From the NCBI GenBank assembly GCA_022706885.1, contig JAKJBR010000004.1, positions 1 through 64,000 of the forward strand: DNA of 64,000 nucleotides, in the 5' to 3' direction. Position numbers and translations under genes: made by a program. Under the pieces are notes generated by a model, which saw only the letters and a program-made list of their open reading frames with translations, did not search any database and had not been told where the DNA came from. Numbering within the stretch: position 1 is the first letter of the stretch; each line of letters starts with the position of its first letter. This stretch comes from DUPQ01 sp022706885. Lineage in GTDB: Bacteria > Bacillota > Clostridia > DUPQ01. Positions 35,470 to 45,092 of this stretch are shown here, one piece after another.

Positions 35470-36829
35470 TCTTTACAAACTCCAATCTCAATGCATTACT
35501 CCCTTTTACGGGGCTAAATCTCTTTCCTATTTCCTTGTTCTCAATATACACTATCTCATTTTCAATCGCAAGGACAAAAAGCCTGTCCCGAAGGTCGCTG
35601 TCCACCTTGTTATCTATAAAATACTTCTTTAATGTCTTCTTTCCGTTACCTTTTGCCGGATATATGAAATCGCGGGATTTCCTGTTCCTTATAACCAACC
35701 CTTGCTTTACCGTCTCATAATCCAAAAAAACCCGTTGTTCGGTATACTCATCGCCGCCTTCAAATATACAGGCGAAGGCTCGGACATTCATGTTTCTGCT
35801 TTCAATAAACGTATCGCCCTCAATGTTTACGGCAACACAAAAATCATAATCCTCCTCGGACTGTTTATAAATCTTCACCCTGTTATTTTGCAAAAGAAGT
35901 ACCCTTATACCGTCTTTCAAATCGACAACCGCTCCGCTTTGACTGTGAAAAATAAGGGTGTGAACAATCTCTATATGCTTCTTCTCAACATCCTTTAATC
36001 CCTTTTTGACATACCGTATGGCTTTTCTTAAAAGCCCCGAGGATATGACCTGATCCATATCTGCAAAATCTTCAACATCCACCAGAACATGGTCTTTTCC
36101 CGCCGTTACTCTCTTATCCCATTCGGCATCAATCTGTTTATTGATATATGATTGCGTCTGCGTTGCAATGTCGGCCAATGCAATAAGATTACCTACAATA
36201 TCCTTATTTGTCTTCTCATTGAGTGCGGGAATAATCTCATTTCTTATATAATTCCGCATATAGTAACTGGCTTGGTTTGTGCTGTCTATCACATATTCAA
36301 TACCGTTATCACGGTTGAACTCCAGTATTTCCTTTTTGGTATAGTCCAAGAGCGGTCTGAAGTAATGATCGGACACTTTCTGCATGCCGCACAGTCCCTG
36401 TACACCGCTTCCTCTTAATATATTCAAGAAAACCGTTTCGGCATTGTCGTCTTTGTTATGGCCTAAAAATACACACCCGTAGGAATAATCATCGAATATC
36501 TCGTATCGCAACACCCTGGCAGCCTGCTCTACTGTCAGTTTTTCTTCTTTAGCATAGTTATTGACATCCACATCATAAGGCAGAAACTCTATGTCATATT
36601 TCTCACATAACCGCCTGCAAAACTCCTGGTCTCTCTTGCTCTCCGATTGTCGTAAATTATGATTTACATGAATGGCTGAAAGTTTAACTGAAACTTGGTA
36701 TTTTTTCTCAATCTCTTCTCTTTTCTTTATCAGAAGATATAAAAGACATGCGGAATCGGGTCCCCCGGAAAAGGCGACATACCAGGGTTTATCTTTAATT
36801 AAATTATCGTCCAAATCGAGCTTAATCAT
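35453..36829 (-). CDS. tilS: tRNA(Ile)-lysidine synthase
   Basis: About 458 residues. The PP-loop is AFSGGPDSACLLYLL near residue 22, with the downstream HVNHNLR and FLGHNKDDNAETVFLNILRG motifs of the N-type ATP pyrophosphatase domain. The C-terminal TilS domain ends with the NGKKTLKKYFIDNKV pattern (KxLKKxFxxxK). The enzyme modifies C34 of tRNA-Ile so that it reads AUA. The ATG at 36829 was preferred over an upstream TTG (36850); it overlaps the dnaB stop codon by 8 bases. Confidence 0.95.
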   Translation of the reverse strand: MIKLDLDDNLIKDKPWYVAFSGGPDSACLLYLLIKKREEIEKKYQVSVKLSAIHVNHNLRQSESKRDQEFCRRLCEKYDIEFLPYDVDVNNYAKEEKLTVEQAARVLRYEIFDDYSYGCVFLGHNKDDNAETVFLNILRGSGVQGLCGMQKVSDHYFRPLLDYTKKEILEFNRDNGIEYVIDSTNQASYYMRNYIRNEIIPALNEKTNKDIVGNLIALADIATQTQSYINKQIDAEWDKRVTAGKDHVLVDVEDFADMDQVISSGLLRKAIRYVKKGLKDVEKKHIEIVHTLIFHSQSGAVVDLKDGIRVLLLQNNRVKIYKQSEEDYDFCVAVNIEGDTFIESRNMNVRAFACIFEGGDEYTEQRVFLDYETVKQGLVIRNRKSRDFIYPAKGNGKKTLKKYFIDNKVDSDLRDRLFVLAIENEIVYIENKEIGKRFSPVKGSNALRLEFVKNERTV

Positions 36830-38153
36830 CTCTTTTGGTATAACTGTCAAATCTGACTATCGGTCCTTGCCAGACCAGTTGAACATTCCCGGTGGAACCG
36901 CTTCTGTTTTTCGCTACGATGAGATTAACAATACCCGTAGTTGCATTCTTGTCCAATTCCTGCGGTCTGTGAATGAACATGACCATATCGGCGTCCTGCT
37001 CAATTGCTCCGGAATCACGAAGATCGCTCAACTGCGGAACACGATCGGCTCTCTGCTCGGATGCCCTGGAAAGCTGGGACATCGCAACAACCGGAATCTT
37101 CAAATCTTTTGCCAATATCTTAAGTTGCCTGGATATTTCTGTAACTTCCTGCTGCCTGTTTTCCTTCTTTACCGCACTACCGATAAGTTGCAGATAGTCG
37201 ATGAAAATAATATCCAGATTTTCGGCAGCTTTGAACCGTCTGCATTTGGATCGGATATCCGCTACGGTAATGGATGAGGTATCATCAAGAAATATCCTGG
37301 CATCATGTATTATCCCCGCTGTAGCGGCAACCTTCGACCATTCGTTCAAATCGGCTTCACCGCGTTGAAGTGTGGAATTGGGAACTCTGGCTTCCGAAGC
37401 AATCATCCTGTCGGTCAACTGCTCATTGGACATTTCCAGACTTAAGAACAGCACATTCTTTCCTTTTCTTATTGCCATGTTCTGAGCCATGTTCATAGCC
37501 AATGTGGACTTTCCCATGGAAGGTCTTGCGGCGATGAGTATAAAATCCCCGGGACGGAATCCCAATATCAATTCATCCAGCTTGACAAACCCCGTTTCGA
37601 TACAGTTGGGAATTTCTTTTGTCTTACTTACCTGACGGAAATAGTCCAGCCTGCGCACAACCAGATCGCTTATCTTTTTTACGCCTTTTGTATCGGCCTG
37701 TTCGGAAAGATTGAATAGTTCCTGCTGACTGTATTCCAGAAGTTCCTTTGCTTCCTTTGAATCGCTGTATGCATCCTCAAACACCTGACCGCTGAGAGAT
37801 ATGAGCGAACGCAATATGTATTTGTCAAAGATAATGGATGCGTAATACTCCGCCGAGGAAGCGGACACCACCTGTGATGCAAGTTTGTTGAGATATTCCA
37901 TGCCGCCGGCATCGGTAAATGTATCGTCTTTTTTCATCTGTTCCGCCACGGACACTATATCCACGGGAATACCGCTTAAGAAAACGGCCTGCAACGCACT
38001 ATATATATCCCTATGCGCAGGGATATAGAACATGGAAGAATCAATCTTAACCTGAACCGGTTCAAATGCTGAACTGTCCAACAACAGACATCCTAAAACA
38101 TATTGTTCGGCTTCCTGACTGTGAGGAGGCACTCTCTTGACATTTTTACTCAT
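36822..38153 (-). CDS. dnaB: replicative DNA helicase DnaB (DnaC of Bacillus)
   Basis: A 443-residue hexameric helicase. The N-terminal helical domain (about 8-150, beginning PPHSQEAEQYVLGCLL) contacts primase, and the RecA-like C-terminal domain has Walker A AARPSMGKST (209-218) and Walker B DIIFIDYLQLI. The arginine-finger region QLSDLRDSGAIEQDADMV is present. It unwinds DNA ahead of the fork. It lies 1 base after rplI, a gene pair conserved in many Firmicutes. No intein or insertion is seen. Confidence 0.96.
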   Translation of the reverse strand: MSKNVKRVPPHSQEAEQYVLGCLLLDSSAFEPVQVKIDSSMFYIPAHRDIYSALQAVFLSGIPVDIVSVAEQMKKDDTFTDAGGMEYLNKLASQVVSASSAEYYASIIFDKYILRSLISLSGQVFEDAYSDSKEAKELLEYSQQELFNLSEQADTKGVKKISDLVVRRLDYFRQVSKTKEIPNCIETGFVKLDELILGFRPGDFILIAARPSMGKSTLAMNMAQNMAIRKGKNVLFLSLEMSNEQLTDRMIASEARVPNSTLQRGEADLNEWSKVAATAGIIHDARIFLDDTSSITVADIRSKCRRFKAAENLDIIFIDYLQLIGSAVKKENRQQEVTEISRQLKILAKDLKIPVVAMSQLSRASEQRADRVPQLSDLRDSGAIEQDADMVMFIHRPQELDKNATTGIVNLIVAKNRSGSTGNVQLVWQGPIVRFDSYTKRDD

Positions 38154-38154
38154 A

Positions 38155-38604
38155 TTATACTTTCTCCGTGATAACCAGGCGGATATTTATACTTACCTCG
38201 GGATGTATCTTAATAACTACATCCGCATCCCCTGTATTCTTTATAGGTTCATCAAGCTGTATCTTTCTTTTATCGATATCCGCCTTATACTGTTCAGCTA
38301 TCGCATCCGCAATGTCTTTTGCCGTTATGGAGCCGAACAGTTTTCCGCTCTCGCCCGCTCTGACCTCTATTTTTACCTGTTTACCTTCCAATCTGGACTG
38401 CAACAGATTAGCCTCAACAAGCTCTCTGTCTTTTTTTGAACTCTCCGACTGCTTTCTGTCTTTCATGATATTGAGGTTCTTGGCATTGGCTTCCACAGCA
38501 AGATTTTTCTTAAACAGAAAATTCCTTGCATATCCGTCACTTACATTAACCAGTTGATTCTTTTTCCCCAAATTCTTTACGTCTTGTGTGAGTATTACTT
38601 TCAT
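38155..38604 (-). CDS. rplI: 50S ribosomal protein L9
   Basis: 149 residues beginning MKVILTQDVKNLGKKNQLV, the standard bL9 start. The family signature G-x-A-x-N-F-L (VSDGYARNFLFKKNLA) follows, then the long connecting helix and a C-terminal domain with GKLFGSITAKDIADAI. The ATG at 38604 is chosen because GGAGGAG lies just upstream; frame-open sequence before it does not belong to the family. L9 binds 23S rRNA near L1. Its promoter is close by, so it heads the rplI-dnaB-tilS-hpt unit. Confidence 0.96.
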   Translation of the reverse strand: MKVILTQDVKNLGKKNQLVNVSDGYARNFLFKKNLAVEANAKNLNIMKDRKQSESSKKDRELVEANLLQSRLEGKQVKIEVRAGESGKLFGSITAKDIADAIAEQYKADIDKRKIQLDEPIKNTGDADVVIKIHPEVSINIRLVITEKV

Positions 38605-38637
38605 ATTCTCCTCCGAATCGGTCAACCGTTTAAAGTT

Positions 38638-38665
38638 ATTATACTTCACAATAACACGTTTTCAA
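38638..38665 (-). promoter_or_regulatory. sigma-A promoter of the rplI-dnaB operon
   Basis: On the minus strand, TTGAAA (38665-38660), 16 bases, then TATAAT (38643-38638), about 33 bases before the rplI ATG. Confidence 0.7.
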
Positions 38666-38685
38666 AAAACATTTATTTGCGATGA

Positions 38686-38691
38686 TATAAT
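38686..38691 (+). promoter_or_regulatory. -10 element placing transcription start at the NlpC/P60 start codon
   Basis: A perfect TATAAT ends 6 bases before the ATG at 38698. Transcription from it would begin at or next to the start codon. No ribosome binding site is present in the 20 bases before the ATG. The -35 region is A-rich and a poor match. Confidence 0.45.
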
Positions 38692-38697
38692 GATAAC

Positions 38698-39966
38698 ATG
38701 AAAAAGCTTTTATCCGCAATAATAACAGTGCTGAGCGTAACCCTGCTTATCACACTTACTCCCTCTAAAACAACTTACTGCAAAGCAGACATTGTGCAGG
38801 AGGCTATATCCGCCGCCTCGGAAGATACGATAATGGATTATACATCCATAGATAAATGGAATAAACAGAATGACAGCATATATATAAGCACTCCCCTGTT
38901 TAAAGAGGATTTAGTTAGTAAAATAAAGAAGATAAGCGTAATACCGGAGGCAAAAAGATACATAAAGAACACGGACGGTTCATATGCGGCGGTATTCGGC
39001 GATTATTACAAAAGGCTTATTGATAATATTGATTATGACTCCGTTAAGGATACGGATGCTGATAATATCCGATACGGATTTGTTATAAAAAGGTCCGCAC
39101 TTAAGGCTTTCCCAACTTACGACGAGGTATTCTCCTCACCCTCTTCCGTCCACGACAGATTCAGAGAATCCACCCTTTATCCCTTTGAACCCGTTACAAT
39201 TTTACATCAAAGCAAGGATAAACAATGGTTGTTTATAAAAATGTACAACTATGAAGGCTGGATTAATAAAAACGACGTTGCGGTTACGTCAGAATACATT
39301 GTTAAACTGTATGAGAAAAACAGAAACTTCATAGTCATAACCCGACCTATTGCGTACCTTCGCTACTCACACACAAAATCGGATATGGGCTGCGTATTTC
39401 CCTTGGTCAAAGAGCATGACAATTACTACACCGTGTTATGTCCCAAGCAAGGTGCGGACGGTATCCTGTATTTTTCCTTTGATAAAGTAGAGAAGCAGTA
39501 TGCCCATGTCGGCTATCTTCCCTATACTCAAAAAAATATACTCATTCAGGCGGAAAAGTTTCTTAATGAACCGTACGGTTGGGGCGGCATGAACGGATAC
39601 AGAGATTGTTCGGCGCTTGTTATGGATATATTCCGTTCCATGGGAATAAAACTTAAAAGAAATACCGATCAGCAGGAAACAATGAGTCCAAGCAAAACAA
39701 ATGTAAAAGGTATGAATAAACAGGAAAAAGAGCAACTGCTGAAAACTCAAAAAGCGGGATCATTGATTTTCATGGACGGACACGTTATGCTTTATCTCGG
39801 TATAATACAGGACAAACCCTATATAATCCACGATATTACCGGCTATTATTCCGAAGGCTCCTATATCAATGCGTATAAAGTTACGGTTACCGATGTGTAC
39901 ATCAGAAACTCCAAACAGGAAGAATATATCAATCTTTTCACCACTTTTCTCTTTATATCAAACTGA
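38698..39966 (+). CDS. secreted SH3/NlpC-P60 cell-wall hydrolase
   Basis: A 422-residue protein with a signal peptide (MKKLLSAII start, hydrophobic to about residue 20). The middle (about 120-275) has two SH3-like wall-binding segments, including WLFIKMYNYEGWINKNDV. The C-terminal NlpC/P60 domain (about 280-400) has catalytic Cys304 in YRDCSALV, His362 in MDGHVMLYLG and His378 in IIHDI. Such enzymes cleave D-gamma-Glu-diaminopimelate links in peptidoglycan stems. The 3' end overlaps the convergent DUF1624-type gene by 14 bases. A TATAAT close to the ATG and the lack of a ribosome binding site suggest a leaderless mRNA. Confidence 0.85.
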   Translation: MKKLLSAIITVLSVTLLITLTPSKTTYCKADIVQEAISAASEDTIMDYTSIDKWNKQNDSIYISTPLFKEDLVSKIKKISVIPEAKRYIKNTDGSYAAVFGDYYKRLIDNIDYDSVKDTDADNIRYGFVIKRSALKAFPTYDEVFSSPSSVHDRFRESTLYPFEPVTILHQSKDKQWLFIKMYNYEGWINKNDVAVTSEYIVKLYEKNRNFIVITRPIAYLRYSHTKSDMGCVFPLVKEHDNYYTVLCPKQGADGILYFSFDKVEKQYAHVGYLPYTQKNILIQAEKFLNEPYGWGGMNGYRDCSALVMDIFRSMGIKLKRNTDQQETMSPSKTNVKGMNKQEKEQLLKTQKAGSLIFMDGHVMLYLGIIQDKPYIIHDITGYYSEGSYINAYKVTVTDVYIRNSKQEEYINLFTTFLFISN

Positions 39967-40699
39967 TAAGATACAGTATTCCCATAACAACCGGTTGATG
40001 AATTAAATAAATCAGTAAAGAATTCCTCCCCGCCTTGGCCAGAAAACTGCATCTTTTCTTGCACAAAAAAGACTTAAGAGGTTGCCTTTCAATGTAGTCT
40101 GTCAGATAAAACCCCATAAAGAAAAAAGTAATCCAGGGAAGGATAGGATAGTAGTCGGAAGAAACGGTTATATTATCTATCTTAAGTCCCAGAAGGTAAG
40201 ATAATCCCCCGTTCATGATATTATCCGGTATTTTAAATAAGGTAACCCCGAAAATACTTATTTCTCTGCCATACAAATTTGCGGTCAGCAAAGCAATTAA
40301 TATATTGATAACCAGACCCGCTATCCTGTGTATCTTCACAAGAAGCGGTTTAATCAATTCATGAAGCACAATGGCAAATGCAAGAAGGTGCAGTATGCCC
40401 GCATATACGACAAAGTCCGGAACAACAATATGCGTTACAAGAGTCACCGTTGCGGCAACACACATCAGTTTCAATCCTCTGTTTATGTTGTCTTTAGAGT
40501 ATTTGGAAACCATACCGGATATGAGAATGAAGATAATGGCTCCTATATCGGAAATGGCGGTAAAAAGAGGGGACTTTATCCAAGACATATCAATACGGAA
40601 AAAATAGTGCATATCGAACAGAGTGTGTGATATCACAACACCTATGATAAGAAAACCGCGTATTTCATCCAAAAGGTGTAACCTCTCTTTACTATTCAT
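39953..40699 (-). CDS. DUF1624/HGSNAT-like membrane protein
   Basis: A 248-residue integral membrane protein with about seven segments. The N terminus, RLHLLDEIRGFLIIGVVISH, is the family start, with the conserved Asp-x-x-RG and a His in the first helix. The C-terminal LLIYLIHQPV is also typical. The family (heparan-alpha-glucosaminide N-acetyltransferase-like, DUF1624) is related to membrane acyltransferases, but the donor and acceptor in bacteria are not established. It stands alone between the convergent NlpC/P60 gene and the yajC terminator. A role in modifying a cell-surface sugar is inferred. Confidence 0.75.
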   Translation of the reverse strand: MNSKERLHLLDEIRGFLIIGVVISHTLFDMHYFFRIDMSWIKSPLFTAISDIGAIIFILISGMVSKYSKDNINRGLKLMCVAATVTLVTHIVVPDFVVYAGILHLLAFAIVLHELIKPLLVKIHRIAGLVINILIALLTANLYGREISIFGVTLFKIPDNIMNGGLSYLLGLKIDNITVSSDYYPILPWITFFFMGFYLTDYIERQPLKSFLCKKRCSFLAKAGRNSLLIYLIHQPVVMGILYLISLI

Positions 40700-40773
40700 G
40701 TGTGCATTATATTATATTTAACAACACACGACACCGATATTTTTTAATATAACTGTATTTAGAGAACAAAAAA

Positions 40774-40804
40774 AGACTGTTAACTTTTTGTTTCTTAACA
40801 GTCT
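40774..40804 (-). terminator. intrinsic terminator after yajC
   Basis: A 10-base-pair stem (AGACTGTTAA and its complement) with an 11-base loop is followed on the minus strand by seven T residues (40773-40767). It lies 25 bases past the yajC stop codon and would end the queA-tgt-yajC unit. Confidence 0.88.
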
Positions 40805-40828
40805 CTTTGTATTTCTTATCAAAAAAAC

Positions 40829-41188
40829 TTACTTGCTTTCAATCTCGCCCGTAGGCTCCGCATCCGATGACTCTTCTTCCACGGTCTCGACATTTCTTAC
40901 CGCCCATTTCTTCATGGTCATCTTGGTTCTCTCAATGGATGTCTCAATGGTAATCTCGTCTTCCTGTACATTAACAATCTTTCCCATAATGCCGCCTATT
41001 GTGCATATTACATCACCGTTTTTAAGATCCGCAAGCATCTGTTTCAGCTTCTTATCTTTCTTCCTTTGAGGAATAAGAATTACCGCATACATTACCACGA
41101 ATACAACTACTATAAGTATTAATGATGTCCAGTTCCTGCCGCCTGTTTCAGCTGTAGCCGCCGTTTCAGCCAGAATTAAATTAAACAT
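40829..41188 (-). CDS. yajC: preprotein translocase subunit YajC
   Basis: A 119-residue protein with one membrane segment (about 22-40), followed by the YajC core: LIPQRKKDKKLKQMLADLKNGD, then VICTIGGIMGKIVNVQEDEITIE. The acidic C-terminal tail (VETVEEESSDAEPTGEIESK) is usual. It joins the SecDF complex at the membrane. The order queA-tgt-yajC is common in bacteria, often followed by secD; here a terminator follows and secDF is not in the window. Confidence 0.93.
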   Translation of the reverse strand: MFNLILAETAATAETGGRNWTSLILIVVVFVVMYAVILIPQRKKDKKLKQMLADLKNGDVICTIGGIMGKIVNVQEDEITIETSIERTKMTMKKWAVRNVETVEEESSDAEPTGEIESK

Positions 41189-41211
41189 TTATATAACCTC
41201 CGATTCAATTT

Positions 41212-42333
41212 CTAATATCCATACTTTTCATAGAATTCATCTCTGAAATCCAAAAGTTTGTCTTCCTTTATAGATTGCCTTATTTTCGCCATTAAGTCAA
41301 GTAAAAATTTCAAATTATGTAACGTTGCAAGGTTTAATGCCAATATTTCGTCGCTTTTGAAAAGATGACGCAGATAGGCTCTGGTAAAGTGCTTACATGT
41401 GTAACAATCACACTCGTCATCCAAAGGCGTGAAATCCCTGGAATACTTGGCATCCCGCACAATGACTCTGCCCTTACTTGTCAGAACGGTACCGTTTCTG
41501 GCAATTCTGGTGGGCAGCACACAGTCAAACATATCTATTCCCCTTATAGAGCCTTCTATAAGGTAATCGGGAGTACCGACACCCATCAGATATCTGGGCT
41601 TGTCAAACGGCATCAGCGGGGTTACATGCTCCAGCATTTCATACATAACTTCCGCAGGTTCCCCTACACTTAAACCCCCTATTGCATATCCCGGAAGATC
41701 AAAGGATGTTATCTGTTTAGCACTTTTAATCCGCAAATCTTTATACATCCCGCCCTGAATAATTCCGAACAAGGCCTGCTCGCTACTTCTGTTATGACTG
41801 TTAATGCAGCGTTCCAGCCATCTTGCAGTACGTAAGAGTGAATCGTCAATATAGCTTCTTTCTGCAGGATACGGTGCACACTCGTCAAACGCCATTATAA
41901 CGTCGGCACCTAAGTTGTTTTGTATGGACATAACCTTTTCCGGAGTAAAAAGATGCGATGAACCGTCTATATGGCTTCTGAAAGTTACCCCTTCTTCGGT
42001 TATCTTTCGCAAAGTATTGAGACTGAATACCTGAAATCCTCCGCTGTCGGTAAGAATGGAACGGTCCCAGTTCATGAACTTATGTAATCCGCCCGCTTCG
42101 GCCACCACTTGATCGGAAGGTCGTAAGTACAGATGATAGGTGTTGGACAGTATGATATTTGCTCCTATTTCCTTTAAATCCTTGGGCATCATACCTTTTA
42201 CCGTCGCTGCGGTACCCACGGGCATAAAAACCGGCGTTTCAAAAGAGCCGTGGGGAGTGTGTACAATTCCCAACCTTGCTCCCGATTGTTTACAGGTATG
42301 TATATGCTCATATGTTACAGGATATCTACTCAT
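41212..42333 (-). CDS. tgt: queuine tRNA-ribosyltransferase
   Basis: A 373-residue enzyme that exchanges G34 for preQ1 in tRNAs with GUN anticodons. The motif ILTDSGGFQVFSL carries the first active-site Asp, GGLSVGEP and FDCVLPTRIARNGT (second Asp) follow, and the zinc site is CDCYTCKHFTRAYLRHL (three Cys and a His). Length is typical. The start overlaps the queA stop codon by 8 bases, so the queuosine genes are coupled. Confidence 0.97.
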   Translation of the reverse strand: MSRYPVTYEHIHTCKQSGARLGIVHTPHGSFETPVFMPVGTAATVKGMMPKDLKEIGANIILSNTYHLYLRPSDQVVAEAGGLHKFMNWDRSILTDSGGFQVFSLNTLRKITEEGVTFRSHIDGSSHLFTPEKVMSIQNNLGADVIMAFDECAPYPAERSYIDDSLLRTARWLERCINSHNRSSEQALFGIIQGGMYKDLRIKSAKQITSFDLPGYAIGGLSVGEPAEVMYEMLEHVTPLMPFDKPRYLMGVGTPDYLIEGSIRGIDMFDCVLPTRIARNGTVLTSKGRVIVRDAKYSRDFTPLDDECDCYTCKHFTRAYLRHLFKSDEILALNLATLHNLKFLLDLMAKIRQSIKEDKLLDFRDEFYEKYGY

Positions 42334-43387
42334 TTGCCTTTTCCCGTCTTATTGTATCAGAATCCGTAATAAACATGGCGTCTCCGAAGGAAAAAAATCT
42401 GTATTTTTCCTTTATGGCTTCCCTGTAAGCCGATAAAATGTTTTCTCTTCCCGCCATAGCGCTTACAAGCATTATAAGGGTTGATTCCGGAAGATGAAAG
42501 TTTGTTATAAGATAATCGACAACTTTAAATCTGTATCCGGGATAAATAAAGATATCGGTTTCCCCTTCACTCTCATGTAAAACCCCCAAATCATCGGAAG
42601 CTCCTTCCAGCACACGAAGGCTGGTTGTACCGACGGCTATTACTTTTCGTCCTTCCCTTTTAGCCGCATTTATACTTTCCGCCGCACTCCTGTCAATTCT
42701 ATAATACTCACTGTGCATTATATGCTCTTCGATATTTTCCGCTTTTATCGGACGAAAGGTTCCCATACCCACATGAAGAGTCACTCGTACAATGTCCACA
42801 CCTTTTTTTACTAAAGAATCCAGCAACTCCTCTGTAAAATGCAGTCCCGCGGTAGGTGCCGCGGAAGAGCCGTCATACTTAGCATATACAGTCTGGTATC
42901 TGTTTTTATCTTCCAGCTTCTCGGTTATATACGGAGGCAGCGGAACCAGACCTACCTTATCCAGAACCTCTTCAAATATGCCGTCATATTCAAAACGTAC
43001 TATTCTGTTTCCTAAATTAATTACATCCAGCACTTCTGCTTTAAGTAAACCGTTGCCGAAAACAAAACGTTTACCCTTCGCTGCTCTCTTGCCCGGTCGT
43101 GTCATAACCTCCCAATCGGTTTTTGTTAATCTTTTTAAAAGAAGCAGCTCTATTTTTCCGGTAGAGTTCTCCACATGACCTAAAAGACGTGCCGGAATAA
43201 CCTTGGTCTCATTAAGCACCAGACAATCGCCTTTGTTTAAAAGATTGACAATATCCGAAAAAACCGTGTGCCTTATTTCCCCGCTGTTTTTATCTAAAAG
43301 AAGCAATCGTGAGTTGTCCCTTTTTTCCAAAGGATGCTGGGCAATCAGTTGCTGAGGCAGGTCATAATAAAAGTCGCTTTTCTTCAT
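42326..43387 (-). CDS. queA: S-adenosylmethionine:tRNA ribosyltransferase-isomerase
   Basis: A 353-residue enzyme that adds the epoxycyclopentandiol group from SAM to preQ1-tRNA. It has the family start KKSDFYYDLPQQLIAQHPLEKRD, then the conserved LNETKVIPARLLG, DGSSAAPTAGLHFT and TNFHLPESTLIMLVSA. It consumes SAM made by metK, encoded elsewhere in the window. It is followed by tgt (8-base overlap), and 1 base separates it from the SpoIID/LytB gene upstream, so that gene may share the transcript. Confidence 0.97.
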   Translation of the reverse strand: MKKSDFYYDLPQQLIAQHPLEKRDNSRLLLLDKNSGEIRHTVFSDIVNLLNKGDCLVLNETKVIPARLLGHVENSTGKIELLLLKRLTKTDWEVMTRPGKRAAKGKRFVFGNGLLKAEVLDVINLGNRIVRFEYDGIFEEVLDKVGLVPLPPYITEKLEDKNRYQTVYAKYDGSSAAPTAGLHFTEELLDSLVKKGVDIVRVTLHVGMGTFRPIKAENIEEHIMHSEYYRIDRSAAESINAAKREGRKVIAVGTTSLRVLEGASDDLGVLHESEGETDIFIYPGYRFKVVDYLITNFHLPESTLIMLVSAMAGRENILSAYREAIKEKYRFFSFGDAMFITDSDTIRREKANE

Positions 43388-43388
43388 G

Positions 43389-44984
43389 CTACCTCAATGT
43401 TACCGATTCCAGTTTAACACCGGTATAGAAGTATCTGATAATCTCGTCATATGTATAACCGGCATCCGCCATGTTTATTGCTCCCCACTGTGCCATTCCC
43501 ACACCGTGGCCGGATCCTCTTCCGGAAATGGTAATCTTATCATTACTGTCTTCGGTAACCAATGAAACGGTTACTATGCCGGAGTTGGTTCTGACACCTA
43601 TCGTTTTGGAAGATATAAGTGATGTATTGTATATCCCCCTTATACTTGCATAATCCAAAGCCTGTGTTGTGGCAACACCTTTGGCATCGGCAACCTTAAC
43701 TGTGGACTGACCTCCCAATACAAACATCTGACTGGGAAGAAAATCGGGAAATGCGTTACGTATGTTGGATTTTAAGAAAGTAACCGAGTTATTGGATCCG
43801 TGAACGGTCATGGACAGTACTCTTCCGGTATGCGAACTGGAATCAATGGTAATCTTAAGAACATTACCTATTCTGTATCCCAGTTTATACATATGGTCGG
43901 TCATCTGTGATGTGGTATAGGAATATGTCCATGTCCTGTTTATGTCATACTTATCCACTACCGCTTTCAGATATGGAACGGACGTTACCCAGACATTCTC
44001 GGAGTTTTCCGTATATCCTCCCGAAGAGCTGAAATAGTAGGGAGTAACTACCTGCCCGGCATATGTAACTACCTGTCCGTATGTTTCGTTTGTAGCCTGA
44101 TTTGTACGATAGTTTTCCGCATTGTACCCGCCGTAAACCTGGCAACAGACTTTGTCACAAACATCAAAACCGTATTCCTGATGTTTGTTCTGACATAAAG
44201 CATAAGTCCTTGCCACCACCGCCTGAGCTTTCAGCGCTTCCATAGGCGAATTGCTTCCTATCTCCAATGCCACAACTCCGTAAACATAATACTCCAGAAT
44301 CAGATTGTTCAATACGCTCAATTCATTGGACTTGAAAATGGTAAATTCCAGATTGCCTCTGTAAGGCTTTCCTTCAATATACATATATGAGTTGGAATCC
44401 GTCGTAATTGTTTTGGCAATTATGGGGGCTGAAGGATTGTCACAGGCAAACAGTATTCTGCTGGTTGCTTTATCCCTTACCAATATTCTTGCACTGGAAG
44501 GATATGCTACAGTGGAATAACTGCCGGGATACTTTGATGCAACACCTGCTATACCGTTCATAGCCGATTCGGATGAAGCATAACTTCCTATCCACACCTG
44601 CCAGAAACCCGATGCGGCATATACGGGGAAAGAAGTTGCACCTGCCAATGACATATTGTTTGAAACATTCAGAGCTTCGGCATAGGAATTATAGTTGTCA
44701 TCACGGATAACATGATAGGAATAATCCCCAGTGTCTTTGGCTACCACAAGCGTATTATTAGTAGAAACAAAGTCAATTTCCCTGTTATTTATGTTAATAG
44801 TCATATTCAATCCGAACGGACTGGATACGGTATATGCGCTTTTTGCCGTATTACCGTAATACAAACCCACCTGAAGATACAAAGGAGCATATATAACGGC
44901 ATCGGCGGTATTTACGCAAGAAAAACACATAAGGCATATTATTGCCAGTAAAATCGAAATACTTTGTCTTTTCTTTCTGTTCAT
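43389..44984 (-). CDS. SpoIID/LytB-domain protein
   Basis: About 531 residues. The ATG at 44984 has AAAGGG six bases ahead; an ATG five codons upstream lacks a site. A signal peptide or anchor (about 5-28) precedes a region of beta-rich repeats (about 30-200) that includes a SPOR-like stretch. The SpoIID domain (about 225-531) has EIGSNSPMEALKAQAVVARTYAL with the catalytic-type Glu, the YYFSSSGGYTENSENVW core and the GRGSGHGVGMAQWGA signature. SpoIID proteins are lytic transglycosylases acting on peptidoglycan during engulfment; LytB relatives work in vegetative cells. With queA 1 base downstream, this copy is probably not sporulation-specific. Confidence 0.85.
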   Translation of the reverse strand: MNRKKRQSISILLAIICLMCFSCVNTADAVIYAPLYLQVGLYYGNTAKSAYTVSSPFGLNMTININNREIDFVSTNNTLVVAKDTGDYSYHVIRDDNYNSYAEALNVSNNMSLAGATSFPVYAASGFWQVWIGSYASSESAMNGIAGVASKYPGSYSTVAYPSSARILVRDKATSRILFACDNPSAPIIAKTITTDSNSYMYIEGKPYRGNLEFTIFKSNELSVLNNLILEYYVYGVVALEIGSNSPMEALKAQAVVARTYALCQNKHQEYGFDVCDKVCCQVYGGYNAENYRTNQATNETYGQVVTYAGQVVTPYYFSSSGGYTENSENVWVTSVPYLKAVVDKYDINRTWTYSYTTSQMTDHMYKLGYRIGNVLKITIDSSSHTGRVLSMTVHGSNNSVTFLKSNIRNAFPDFLPSQMFVLGGQSTVKVADAKGVATTQALDYASIRGIYNTSLISSKTIGVRTNSGIVTVSLVTEDSNDKITISGRGSGHGVGMAQWGAINMADAGYTYDEIIRYFYTGVKLESVTLR

Positions 44985-45028
44985 GAGATACCCTTTCATA
45001 AAATGACCATATCATTAGTATTATCTTA

Positions 45029-45056
45029 ATTATATTAAAAACAAAACTAAATACAA
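45029..45056 (-). promoter_or_regulatory. sigma-A promoter of the spoIID/lytB-queA-tgt-yajC unit
   Basis: On the minus strand, TTGTAT (45056-45051), 16 bases, then TATAAT (45034-45029), about 45 bases before the SpoIID/LytB start codon. Confidence 0.65.
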
Positions 45057-45092
45057 GTATAAGATACTTTAAAAGATTTCAACCTTATTAAA

